From Sipunculus nudus (Eukaryota > Annelida > Sipuncula > Golfingiida > Sipunculidae): a stretch of DNA of 64,000 bases. Numbering within the stretch: position 1 is the stretch's first letter; every line of letters begins with the position of its first letter. Shown in pieces: positions 1 to 11,575 of this stretch. The DNA lies in the NCBI GenBank assembly GCA_026874595.1, contig CM049318.1, positions 62,096,250-62,160,249 on the forward strand, in the 5' to 3' direction. A program made the position numbers and the translations under genes. The notes under the pieces were generated by a model that searched no databases, had not been told where the DNA came from, and worked only from the letters and a program-made list of their open reading frames with translations.

Positions 1-1966
1 GTTGGATGAATATGCAAACTGATGTTGATCTAGCATTGGTTTAACAATTGGAAGTAATTTATTAAGAACTATTCGCTCCAAAGATTTTGCGAGAATAGAT
101 GATAGTGCAACAGGCCTAAGATCATTCATCACTTTAGGAGAGTTATTTATGGCGACTGGAATTATTTCTGCGGTCTTCCATAATTTTGGTAGTTTACATA
201 AGGAGAGAGACAATTGAAAAATGTGATGTATGTGTGAAGGACAAACAATTTCTACAGGTTTTAATTAATCTGCCACTGATTTTGTCGGGTCCACCGGCTT
301 TCTTTACATTAATCTTACTTAAGACTTTGTTTACATCAGTTACATCAGTAAGGATGCCATCATCACATGATTCTAAATTTGCTCTCAGACTGCTCCGAAT
401 GTCATCATTTTCTTTTGAGAAGTCACTTTCATCAAAACGTGCATTGAATGTATTTAATTTGTCAGCATAGCCATTTTCAGCAAACAGTGAGCATTCTTTC
501 TTGCTTTTAGTTATCCCAGTTAATTCCTGAAGACCCTTCCAAGCATCTTTTGATTGAAACAGTTTTTCTACTTTCTTTTTATATTGTTGTTCGGCTTTCT
601 CAATGGCAGAATCAGTTTCTTTTTGTAAGTCATATCTGTTATCTGAATTGCTTGTGAAGGCTTGGTGCTTACATACAATAAGTTTCCTTCGATCACTATT
701 AATCCAAGGTTTGTTATAAGGGTAAATCTTAATGGTTTTAGTGGGTACCAGCATGTCTTCACAAAATGATATATAACTAGACACAGTTTCAGTAAGTTCA
801 TCTAAATCATATGAAGTGTCAATGAACATCTGCCAGTCTGTTAGATCAAAACATGTTTGTAGGGTCTCATAGGCTTCCTTTGAGTTCACTTTAATATTAA
901 TTTCACGTGGTTTCAGCATTTGAAGTTTACGTCTGTAAGTAGGTTGCATATAGATCATATTATGGTCACTATTTTTTAGTGGAGGACCTTGAACACATTT
1001 ATAAGCAGATTTAATATTACAATAAAATAAGTCCAGTTTCTGGTGACCTCTTGTGTTACAGTTCACGTACTGTGTGTAGTTTGGTAGTGCTTGATCAAGA
1101 TCACAGTGGTTCATATCTCCGAGTACAATATGCAGAGCTTGTGGTTTCTTTTCTTTTAATTGGGCAACAATATCGTGTATCTTCTTTGATGCGATGTCTT
1201 TCTCAGCACTGGGGGGAATGTAAACAACTGTGAGAGATATATTGGTAAACTCTCTAGGTAGGTATGAAGAACGTAGGCTCACTGATAGGGCTTCAAGGTC
1301 TGGTGAACATATACTAGACTTGACGGTTATATTCTGACACCATCTGTTATTAATATAAAGAGCTACACCACCGCCTCTTGATTTATTAGAGTCCTGGGTT
1401 CTGTCTTGTCTTAATAAGGTAAAATAAGGAATGTTCAAGAATGTGTCAGATATATTTTGGTTCAGCCATAATTCCGTTAATGCAATGCAACAAGCCTCTC
1501 GATATTGATAAAGAAATCGGCAGTTTGCACGGAGTTTGTCAATCTTTGAGCTGAGTGAACGGACGTTACCAAATGTTATTGTGGGCACAAACGGTTTAGT
1601 ACTGCATCTTCTCCTTAACCTGACTCTTACTCCACCTCTCCTGCCACGTGGTCTTCTTCTAATCTTTTCGCATTCTTCCGGAAGTATACTTATATCAAAC
1701 TTATTGTTAGAATGTGAGAGTTTGTTGTGAAGTTGATGAAGGTCACTAGCTGAATAACGAATATGTACTCCATTATCGCCCAAAAGCGGCATTCCAGTTC
1801 CAGTAAACACAAGAAAGGCGATAATCATACAGACTAAAAGTACATACTTTGAAAGCTGAATTGGTGTGCTTCGTCTTGTATAATGCCCGACATATATAAA
1901 ATATAAAAAATATAAACAATTCAAATTGCAAAGTCGACGTCGCCGCTGTGCAGCGCCATCTAGCAC
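1..1966 (-). mobile_element. Non-LTR retrotransposon (LINE), 5' part: APE endonuclease and start of reverse transcriptase, frameshifted
   Basis: A 590-codon frame (1966 to 194) encodes a LINE ORF2-type protein. The apurinic-like endonuclease spans about residues 128-340: Asn134 in the GNVRSL motif, Glu165 in LTELWLN, the RGGGVALYIN block near 198, Asp284/Asn286 in GDMN, and Ser333-Asp334-His335. The linker and the opening of the reverse transcriptase follow (KKAGGPDKISGRLIK near 550). The frame then stops at 194, but RT sequence continues in another frame from about 215 to 1 (LWKTAEIIPV, then LRPVALSSILAK), so one small indel near the T-run at about 215-220 breaks the ORF. The rest of RT lies beyond the window edge. 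The frame opens with GTG; the first ATG codons in frame are Met47 and Met59. A basic Arg-rich stretch (about 101-120) and a hydrophobic stretch (41-57) precede the endonuclease. Layout suggests the Jockey/CR1/Rex1 group, but the clade is inferred. Probably a recent but inactive copy. Confidence 0.88.
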
Positions 1967-1976
1967 CTAGTTGCAA

Positions 1977-2570
1977 GTAGATGACAAAAAAAAGAGCATA
2001 AATATCACCATATGATTGTAAGTGACACTGTTGATGTAATTCTGAAGAGATAATTAGTATATACCCATAGTATTTTAGTGCTGATATTTATATTTCTTTT
2101 TATATGGGCATCTTAAAAGCTGTTCATATATTGTTGACGCCAGAAGCCATTTATGTGTGGACTTGCTCCCTGTCTCACAACCACCAGCGCCACCTTGCGG
2201 GGATTTTCTATACTAATAATGTCCAAAATTTTCATATTTTGGCCTAATATTTTAAAATTTAACCCATTGACATACACTTTTTTGTCTTTAAATAAGATTG
2301 ATATTTAATTCTGCATGTTTATTTAGAATATTATGAAAAATACATTGGTCAATTTTCTAAAATATGTAACTTTTGTTTCTCCCTTAGTTATAATATCATA
2401 TAAAAACCCACCACAAGTGTCCCATTTCAACTTCATATACTACAAAAATAAGCACATTGACCACCAAATTTTATTTAATAATTTTTCAAAGTATGCCTTG
2501 TAGATATTATATGCAAAATATCTAAGAAATTCCATTGGTAGTTTAAAGTGTCATGTTCCCCCTTAATTAA
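1977..2570. other. Non-coding stretch between LINE and inverted-repeat element
   Basis: AT-rich sequence with no convincing frame. The GCGCCACCTTGCGGGG segment near 2,190 is locally GC-rich and may be a remnant of a repeat. Nothing else seen. Confidence 0.5.
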
Positions 2571-3063
2571 GGTTAGAGGGACGTATTTCCAAGCCCTATA
2601 TATTATCATATAAGGTGCACATGTCCGATGCACTAGAAAAGTTTTTTCCATTGAGTGTTTGGCATCATGTTAAACATCAAACTCAAGATCAACACCTGAA
2701 ATTTTATTTTATTCCAGAAAAACAGGGGGTTCCGTATCTCGTTTTTCCGCTAGAGACCAGCTTCTGAAGTTTACTATAGTGCACCATAGATGTCGCCTCC
2801 TGCCGAGCCATGCCCACACCAACAGCACTGACACATTCAATCTCCTCAAACAGCACAAAAAATTATGACTACCTTGAGAAAATAAATTATTAAAAGTCTC
2901 CTGTCTCCCCCCCCCCCCCCCCCCCATCTGGAACCAATATATTTTCCCTCATACATTTAATGCCTTACATTCTCTGCTGCCCCACAATATTTAATGCCTG
3001 CTCACTCTTGACGCCACAAAATGGGCCAACCTTGACCGGACCTGGAAATAGGTCCCTCTAACC
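2571..3063. mobile_element. Non-autonomous DNA transposon (MITE-like) with 21-bp terminal inverted repeats
   Basis: Bases 2571-2591 (GGTTAGAGGGACGTATTTCC, then A) match the reverse complement of 3043-3063 at 20 of 21 positions. The 493-bp interior has no supported coding frame and contains a long C-run at about 2907-2926. No clear target-site duplication: the left flank is TTAATTAA and the right flank is TACATATA. A second copy of the left end starts at 3655. Superfamily unknown. Confidence 0.7.
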
Positions 3064-3654
3064 TACATATAGCCCAACCTGACCAGAATTATATTTTTAG
3101 GTATATCAAGATAGTTCTTACTTGTTCGAGCACAAAAAAATGCTCGGGACCAATACCGCATATTTTAGGTCCCCTGTGAGTCCGATAAAGTATCGGCCCA
3201 CACCGGGTGAATATGGCCATTTCTGCTTCATTGAAGGAGGCCCTCTGCTATTGTATTATATTAAAGTTTTACACATGCTACTGGCTTATATTTATTTATT
3301 CAAGTAAGATATGATTTTATTTGAAAAGGGGGCACTCTTTAAGGGGGCGGGGTAAAAATGGGGGGGGGGTAAAAAAGTGTGGGGGGGGGGGGGCGCTCTG
3401 TCTGTATAAGTGTGTGATGGGGAGATGCCTTGTTGAGACAGGTGTTTATTTTTGGCGATAATAGGGGTACCCGTGATTAAAATTCTTGTTATTTTGAAAA
3501 AGTTTTGAGAAAAAATTTATTTTAACATAGTCTGTATATTTCATACTGACATAAAATTAAAGTTTGTTCAGAAGTTTTGGTTTTACTTACCGTCTGTTGT
3601 GTTTTTTCTTTAGAGTTGTAAAGAGACATCTGCTTTTCCCAAGATTCACCTACA
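3064..3654. other. Non-coding spacer with G-homopolymer runs
   Basis: Contains poly-G tracts around 3326-3394 (several runs of 5-14 G) separated by short A/T tracts. They may mark one end of a G-rich element like those at 8.0 and 33.6 kb. No gene seen. Confidence 0.45.
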
Positions 3655-3725
3655 GGTTAGAGAGACGTATTTCCAAGCCCTATATATTATCATATAAGGT
3701 GCACATATTGGATGCATTAGATAAA
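3655..3725. repeat. Second, partial copy of the 2571 element left end
   Basis: About 70 bases starting GGTTAGAGAGACGTATTTCC are nearly identical to 2571-2640, about 1,085 bp away in the same orientation. No matching right end was seen downstream, so this copy is truncated or its end has decayed. Confidence 0.75.
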
Positions 3726-4589
3726 TCGTTAATCCGATATTGAAAACTAAGAACAGAAAACTTGATCGATTATCCGAAATCCGAACTGAAAAATTAACCA
3801 AAAAGGTGGTATAGAGGTTCCCATAATATCAAGCAAATGTACAGAAACAAGGATTTATTAATTATATTATTCCGATTGATTGTTATTATTACACCCGACC
3901 AGAAATGTCAGGTATGAAAAAAAAACAGCGCCCGTCGGTCAGTAATGTCCTCGGTTCCTCTTTAGTAAGGCCGTCGAGGTCGAGATGATATACTAACACA
4001 AATAAATGTTATACAGGACATACCCTGCCTGGGCTTTGGTATTTTTACGTTAACTACTAAAATGCATAAAATAAAACGTGATTCCATATACCGACAGACG
4101 TAACTCAGTGTCAGCTCACAGTCGGCCAGAGAGCCGATATTTAGTTATATAATTTGCCGCGACGTGGTAGTACCTGTTTTGAAGGTTACGACACAGCATG
4201 AGTAATTCAATACCTCTGTTAGTGGGAGGAATTAGGTCTTAACCATTGCATCGACTGGGCCAGTCTGTACAGGACCTTAAATGTTTGAAAATAGAAATTA
4301 TAAATTTTAAAAAAGCCAAGATTACCGTATGATTATCCATTTTAATGCATTCTTCTGTATAAATAAATTCTATTTTTTTTTCAATGACAACGGGGTAATC
4401 CCAACCCCTTTCTAGGTGATTGGATGTCTTAAAAATTATCATGATGACATGTAGTATATATACATGATACCGATTGATTATGATTTGTAAGGTCCGTCAA
4501 GCAAACTAATGTGTTTTAAAATAATATGATGCTTAATCATTTTAAAGAAAATGAAACAAATATTTACATTTATTTATTTATATATTGTA
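3726..4589. other. AT-rich non-coding stretch
   Basis: No supported coding frame. Short GC-richer segments occur near 3,925-3,985 and 4,095-4,200 without recognisable motifs. Confidence 0.4.
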
Positions 4590-6900
4590 CCAGAATTTAA
4601 GGTCACCACACCAAAGAAAGAATCTTGTACGTAATCGCCGCACTTATAAATCATACTGGGATAAAGAGTTATCTAATGTTTGGGCAGATATGCGATTAAA
4701 AAAATAAAAATTTTGTACGATGGAAAGGTGACCAACTGACGCGGAAAAGGTTACTATTTCAGCTAGAATTTTATTCGATAAAATGTTGAGACTTAAAGAA
4801 CGTTTATATATGAGGGAGCGTATAAATTTTATCGAGCAGTAATTTATTTCACCTAAAATTAAAGATATTGTTAGGATAAGGGAGAATAACATGAAGTATT
4901 GAAATATCGTCACGTGATAATTATGCTGTACAGATTAATTGTCCATTGCATGCTATGACAATGGAGTAATGCCTTCGGTCAAGAATAAAGCTGAATGTCA
5001 TAGCCCCGATTCTTAAACCCAGAAAAGATTAATTTGAACTGTTAAATTACAGAGGTATAAGTACTGTCATATGTCGGAAAAATCTGTAATGCGCTTTGAG
5101 AAAAAAAGAATCACCAGTTATTGTGATATTTTATGTCTTACAGCTGAAGAGCAAAACGGATTCAGGAGAGGTAGATCTTGCACAGATCATATTTTTTGCT
5201 TTTTCCTGTATCATCAAAAAAAGAATGGATACAGGATTAGATATATTTATTGGATGTATAGATATGGAAAAGGCTTTTGACCGAATACATAGATATTTAA
5301 TGTTTTATAGGTTGCTAGAACTGTACATTGATGGAAAATTGTATAATGCTGTAAAAGCAATGTTTTGTCACGATACTGCTTATGTACGTATATCAGACAA
5401 AACTTCAGCACTTATCTTTTTTTCTGTTCCATGTGGAGTTCGACAGGGAGACCCGCTTTCTCCTACCTTGTTTATATTTATATTAATGAAATAATTACAG
5501 TTATAAATTCTTTAGATATGGGTGTTGATATCGGTGGAGAGAAGGTTAGTATTTTGTTATATGCTGATGATATGATTCTTATTGCGCTCTCGGCACCGGC
5601 ACTGCAATGTATGTTAAATAATCTTGAAAGGTAATCTATAATTTGGCTGTTGTCTCCTAATTATTCGAAATATAATGTTATGCATTTCAGAAAATGTGAA
5701 AAAGTAGAACCAATGTCAATTTTACATTAAATGACGTTTCTCTGGAATACCTAGTGAATAGGTATAAATATTTAGTTTTCTACTTTGACGATTTAGGACG
5801 TATAATACAGGTATTATTATTATAGGCGTTTCAAGTTCAAGTGCTCTCGGAGAAATAATTGCTAAATTTAAGCAGTTTAAAAATGTTATTTTTATCAGTT
5901 TTGCCAAGTTGTATAATGCAGGAGTTGTTTTTATCCTTGATCATGAAGGAGATATATGAGGGAGCTGTAAAAGCGCCACCTTGTGACAAAGTACAGAACA
6001 GGGCTATTCGATATTTCTGCAGTGGGTGTTCACAGATTTTGTCCTGTTCCGGGAATGGAAGCTGAGATGGGGTGGGCTTCATTTGCGGAGTGCAGATATA
6101 TTACAATTATAAAATTTTGGTACCGATTGGTCAAAATGGACTCGCAAAGATTAACAAAGAAAATTTTTGATTGGGACTATCGCAGTAAGAGAAATAGCTG
6201 GTGTGCTAATGTGGCAAAAATACTTGATAATATAAATAGGTGAACAATTTTCGAAAATAAAGAGATCTGTTCAGTTAATGAAGCCAAGGAAAAAATAAGT
6301 TTTTTTTTAAGAAAAATGGATTTCAGATGTTAATAAATAGCCGAAGCTAAGGACTTTAAAATTGACGGAAACAAATATAGAAACATATTTATCTGAAAGA
6401 ATCATATTTGAAAATGAATCTTTCTAGGCGAAAGAGATCTTTGATGGCTCAATTAAGATGTATATATATATTGCCTTTAAGAGTAGAAACTGGTCGCATA
6501 CATAATACTTCTACTTCTTGTAAATTACGGAAGCTTATAGAAAGAATTAGTCAATATTGTAATGATAGCGAGTTCGAAAATGAGATTCATTTTGTTTGCT
6601 AGTGTCCATTATATAATGTGCCTTGATCATTACTCTATAATAGTGTTTGTCCCGAGAATAATGATATCAATAAGATGGCTGTGCAGGAAAATATTGTATT
6701 TTTGTAATCAAATCATGCTAAACAGAAATATTTGTTTATGCACAGCATGGGATGTAAGACAATAACACTTATTTAATCCAACGTAAGTTTCATTTAATTT
6801 TTAGTTATTGAGTGTCTTATAAACCCCGCTGAGGGTATGGTGTACCATGTGTTTGTAATGTTTCGTTTTTTTTAAGTATTTTACAAGCCACTACAATAAA
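4590..6900 (+). pseudogene. Decayed LINE reverse transcriptase pseudogene
   Basis: Broken frames on the plus strand can be read in order as one LINE ORF2. A pre-RT segment (SYWDKELSNVWADMRLKK) lies near 4645-4700. RT begins with LNYRGIS near 5040. It continues with EEQNGFRRGRSCTDHIF (5146-5200), CIDMEKAFDRI (about 5256-5290), GVRQGDPLSPTLF (about 5438-5475) and the catalytic LLYADDMILIA (about 5557-5590). After RT comes a C-terminal domain: YITIIKFWYRLVKMDSQRL (about 6095-6155), KKIFDWDYRSKRNSWC, then ILPLRVETGRIHNT (about 6465-6505) and FENEIHFVC. At least four frame changes and several stops show it is dead. The C-terminal part resembles RT proteins common in mollusc genomes (family knowledge, not searched). 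The A-rich 3' end near 6895 abuts a solo LTR. Confidence 0.85.
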
Positions 6901-7256
6901 TAAACTGTGAGGGACGAACTTATGGGCGATTAAACACAAGGCGGCATGTTTTGTCACACTCCGACGTTTATTCCATGACCAACGTATACACACAGTGACG
7001 TAACAATTCCAATAAGCTAGGTCACGTAATCAGGATACCAATCATGGTGATGAGGAGGTTCACTTAAACAATATATAAGTAGACTAAGCTAAACTCATCT
7101 AACAAAATAACTAATTAAAATAAAGCTATCTGAAGCTGAATACACATTGAATATCACTAAATAAAACTAACAAGTAAATATCAAGGTAAACTTAACCCGA
7201 CATAGACTGTAACAGAGCAGCTAGTGCTTAATCCATGTATATAGAATAACATAAAC
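6901..7256 (-). mobile_element. Solo LTR (346 bp) with 5-bp target-site duplication
   Basis: The element 6906-7251 begins TGTGAGGG and ends AATAACA, so both ends carry the TG...CA signature, and it is flanked by the identical pentamer TAAAC (6901-6905 and 7252-7256). Read on the minus strand, an AATAAA signal lies about 65 bases from the 3' end (6969-6974), as expected for an LTR R region, which suggests minus orientation. No internal gag/pol is present, so it would be a recombination remnant. It sits in or beside the 3' tail of the decayed LINE. Confidence 0.62.
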
Positions 7257-7912
7257 AATGTGTATGGAATGTAACATTGTAAGCTTCCTGATTTATCAAA
7301 CAAACATATTTATTGAAGTAGATATAAATTATGTGTATGTCTTCTGTTAATTATAATATTGCATATTACTGAGGGCACCTAACAAATAACATTTTAACAT
7401 GTCTTAAATGTAGCAAAGTATCACTGAACAGAGCCCAGACTTCTAAAGCCACCATGTCACACATGCAACACATGCACTGACAGCAAATACTGGGTGGAAA
7501 ACAAAAGACTCAATTTTCTTTAATAACATTGTATTTAAATCTGAATAAATAACTCTGACAAATATATGTGATACTTACATAACACTGGCAATATCTGTGA
7601 ACTTTTCTGGTTTTGTCCAACTTTAGCTTATAATAAATTTTAACTGTTGCCGACTTGCTTGTGTCTGCTTGCTGACTGTCCTCATGCCTGGATGACCCCA
7701 GTCTGACCTCAAGTCTACCGGCTCTACCCCAGCCCCAGCATAACAATAACAGGCTGTAAACATTGCCTGGTCAACCCGGTAAGCATATCTTAACATATAG
7801 TAATATGGCCTCAACATAAATATCTATAGATCTATAAATTAGGAATCGAAGCATCTGTACAATTACTATATAATGCTTTAAAATCTATTCATTTAAAAAA
7901 GCAAAATATATT
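7257..7912. other. AT-rich intergenic stretch
   Basis: Short frames only. A GC-richer segment at about 7640-7790 has overlapping minus-strand frames but no recognisable domain or splice context. Confidence 0.4.
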
Positions 7913-8103
7913 GTCTAGGATTTTGGGAAGGGAGGGGTTTATGGTTACACCTAGGGACTAATACAATTAAAGAGGTCCACAAATCGGGGGAGGGGGAGCC
8001 TTAAAAAATTGGGGGAAAACATTGCAAAAAAAGGTAATTTCTCGCAGAAATGGGGGGATTAATCCCCCTACCCCCCCCCCCCCCCTTCTGGATCCGCCCC
8101 TGG
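7913..8103. mobile_element. G/C-run MITE-like element, right end intact, left end eroded
   Basis: The right end CTTCTGGATCCGCCCCTGG (8085-8103) is the reverse complement of the family end CCAGGGGCGGATCC seen at 33,564. The left side begins TCTAGGATTTTGGGAAGGG near 7914, resembling the inner left end of the 33.6 kb copy but without its outermost bases. Poly-C (8071-8085) and poly-G runs fill the interior. Non-coding. Confidence 0.6.
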
Positions 8104-9190
8104 TTTATACACACCGTTTCAAGATTTTTTCATAACAGCTCTTTATTTTCATTCTTAGCCACTAAATCATCAACCAGTAAAACGAATTTAATTTCGACCG
8201 GTAAATTATGAACACAATGCCCCATCTGACTCCGTGTGTGTGTGTGTTTTGTCCAATAGTTCCTGGACCAATGCGGGCTATGATTCATTTATTTATTTAT
8301 TTATTTGGTGTGGCCTATGATACAACCGCAAAATATTTACTAGTGGTTACATGACAGGTTACGTAATCCCCAAGAGTAATATATGTGTAATGTATGCTGA
8401 TTAAGCAAGAACTTAATTGACGTCACGCCGTCCTTGCTATTGAACCATATAATAGCTCGCGTGATAAAGTCCATGGTAAAAAAAACAAACTACGAGATAG
8501 ATATTTTTACTTGAGGACCATTTTATCTGTTTATTATATATCAAAGCCCGATAAGCTGCCGAACGATGTTATGAAATGGAAATCCCGACATATGCTTGGC
8601 CGGGAATAAAGTTCTAAGCCTTAGCTTGGGTTGTCAGTGCGACGTTAACCGTCAAAGAGAAACTATTGTAGAACACACACGCAAGCGAAATCGTTTACTG
8701 ACAGAAAACTACCGAACAACACTGTTTGGTTTGAGAGGAAGAGAGTTTATGATAGAATAGCCCAGGCTTAGGTGCCCTCCAGAAAGGTAAGTAACCAAAG
8801 TATTAACTTTATACTTCAATATCTTCGCCATGAGCTTGTGTAAACCTTCACCCTGCATGCTATTCAAAATGGCCACATAACCCATTTGCAAAACCCGGAT
8901 AGTGAATTAAACCTGTTGAAATTAAACAAAGAATCATATAACTTAAATAGAAGACCGCTTGTTGTATAGGTTTTTCATAAATGCCCGAGAGACATTTTAA
9001 CCAAGCATACAGCTCGAGTGTTTCAATCTACATAACTACAATTTGTTAAAACCCGGTAGGTTAAATTAAGCAGTATACAGGTATGACCTTTTATTTTTTT
9101 TGGCCTAATACCTTATTTTATAAAACCTTATACCTGATTGTAATATATTTGAATATGATTAAGTATATTTATTTGAAATGTATCATACAG

Positions 9191-9228
<38 letters not shown>

Positions 9229-9999
9229 AATGTTTATATATTTATATGTGTATGTATGTGCGAGTCACCCCCTCCCCCCCCCTGCCAGTATCTATTTTCC
9301 TCGGTACCTGTGTGGGTTCCGCCGTTATCTAAAATCTTATTAAGGAAGGCCGTTTTAATATCGTTTACCTGAGCACATTAATCATTTGTAATTAGGTACA
9401 TTCCCTGATATTCCTTGAATATTTATATACTTTGAATTTAAAAAAAAATCATTTTTACCTGGAAAGTAGAAAACTTTTCATTTGTTGCCAATTCTACATG
9501 GATTTATCCTTTGCTTTGCTCATCTGTGAATATAAACTCCATATATGGGGCTCACGTGTGTTTATTTTGCCTCAAAGATTAATCCAACTTAAGTTTGTTT
9601 CTACTTAAAACGAGCAAAGTCGGTTACTGTCATGACGCAACAAACAGAACATTTATAAGTAGATCTGTGTAACAGAAAAAGGGGAACATATTGGGCTGAA
9701 CCCTGTGGGACTGTCATATAAACACGTTCTGTTTCTGAATGGCAAAGGTTGATATAAAGTTTCTTTTCTACACAGGGCCTTTGTTAAATATATGAGGGTG
9801 AGAAATTAATATCATATGTTGCCGTGTTATTCTTTATTGAAATATTATTCTGTCAATTAGGAAGAATGGTTCAGTGAATTTTCTTATGCTTTTATTATAC
9901 CTGGCTGAAAGTTGGTATGTAATTAACTGTCATTACACATTTGCTCTTTCACTCTTCGAATAAGCTGAAATATAAAAATGTTATTTTCCTTTCTTTCAG
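8104..9999. other. Intergenic or intronic stretch
   Basis: Contains a (TTTA)n run at 8288-8307, a (TA)n run at 9194-9225 and a C-run near 9271. No supported exon. The region just before 10,000 ends in a pyrimidine tract that serves as the acceptor of the exon at 10,000. Confidence 0.4.
9194..9225. repeat. (TA)n microsatellite
   Basis: Pure TA tract of about 32 bases. Confidence 0.95.
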
Positions 10000-10829
10000 C
10001 ATGGAATCAACTGATCCTATCCCAATGACCCCGGCGACTGTGGCTCGCTCCCTGTCGATGTTCGGACGCGCTTTCATGGAAGAGCATGATAACAGGAATC
10101 CAGACATCCTTACGGGTCTCAGAAAGAACATGACTACAACAGAGACCAAAAACCCCTTGGAGAAGCTCACAGAGGAGCTTATAACCATGGCAACCGACAT
10201 GTTGGAAGACTATGAAAACCCGGACGACACCATGGTTACCAAGATCGCGACCGAAGCGGTCAAGGTCACTGGCATCATAACCGAGTGTCTCTAGCGTTAA
10301 GCGCGTAAAGAGGGGTGTCAGTCTGGGGACTTTGTGAAAAACGCATTAACATCTTGGGCGTTTTAATGATTATGACGGAATACATCAACCAGCTGACGTC
10401 ATTCAAGTGATGACGTCACCGAGACTGACATTCAGCTTTACGCAGATACCGGGACGGATCGCTGAAGCACCGGACCTGACTGAGGGCGTCACAGCGCCAC
10501 CTATCGTTCACGGCGTACGCCGTGCACTACCTGACGGAATGGAAACAATACCACAGTAATGAACTTTGTACAGATATTTAAAGGAGTGTTTTCTTTTTGT
10601 ATCAAAATATTTTATCCAAGAAAATATTATACTCTATCGTATTAAACCCGCTCTGACTACAGACACCGTGATAAAATCGTAACGTGTCTGGATACTTAAA
10701 TGGAGGGTAATTAACTGTAATTTCTGATATCATTTATGTAAGAATTGTTGATAATATAGAGTAATCACCTTCATTGTTTTGAACATTTTTGCAACTTTGG
10801 AACACAAAATACTGTCGCATTACTAATAT

Positions 10830-10897
<68 letters not shown>

Positions 10898-11090
10898 GCA
10901 CACATATATATATAAATGAAAAAATATATAAAACGGCTAAATAAACACACATTTATATATATATCCGTGTATATATATATATACACACACACACACATGT
11001 ATATAGATACAGCGTATAGTATTGTCCTGAAAGCTTCCTGGTCTAAGGTACAATCTTGAATCAAATAAAAGTTTGATCCACCTTGGCTGT
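10000..11090 (+). CDS. Candidate terminal exon of an unrecognised gene; 97-residue frame plus 3' UTR
   Basis: A good 3' splice site (pyrimidine tract TTTTCCTTTCTTTCAG ending at 9999) precedes ATG at 10,001. An open frame of 97 residues runs to TAG at 10,292-10,294. It is GC-richer than its surroundings, as coding exons are here. An AATAAA signal at 11,064-11,069 would end the transcript near 11,090, giving a 3' UTR of about 790 bases that includes a (TA)n run. The product starts [20 protein letters not shown] and is rich in Thr, Met and Glu. It is predicted mostly helical by eye, with no signal peptide, membrane segment or motif I know. Either the ATG is the true start (spliced 5' UTR) or the exon continues a longer protein encoded upstream. 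I do not recognise the family. Confidence 0.5.
10837..10894. repeat. (TA)n microsatellite
   Basis: Uninterrupted TA dinucleotides inside the candidate 3' UTR, followed by impure TA/CA repeats to about 11,000. Confidence 0.95.
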
Positions 11091-11179
11091 CATGGTTTTG
11101 TGGTTTTATGATTGTTTGTTAAAGTTAGACACCTAGTTTATGAGTCAGTGCAGAGATATAAGGTCAGCAGGTTAAACAT

Positions 11180-11575
11180 GATAAGACAACCTTTAATGTT
11201 TGAAGCAAACAGGAACAAAGGGCGGCATTGAATAACGACTTGATCATTAACAAAACGATCTAAATGCACGTGACGTAAGCAAACGGGACATTTTTTGCCA
11301 GTTGACGGCATATACTAAATTTAATGTTGATTGTGATCACTCAGAAAAAGTGAACCTGTTTGCTTCTTTCGTTTTAGGTTACAAATTCGTTTGCTCACAA
11401 GGACCGTGCTAATAGAATCTTTTATCACTGGATATCCCTTGACTGAAACAACATATATTATGCTATATATTGTTTATAAATAACGGTTATTGAAATTCGA
11501 GAACACAAAAACAAAATGTATATATCCAATAAAATAAAAAATAATAATATTCGGAAGGTTTCATACTTACATTGA
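11180..11575. repeat. Diverged dispersed repeat, copy A
   Basis: Aligns by eye with 15,585-15,985 through shared blocks in the same order: CGATCTAAATG, CACGT..GTAAGC, GCCAGT.GACGGCATAT, GACCGTGCTAATA, TATCACTG, ATAACGGT and GGTTTCAT. The copies differ by many substitutions and indels, so this is an old repeat of unknown type. Confidence 0.6.
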
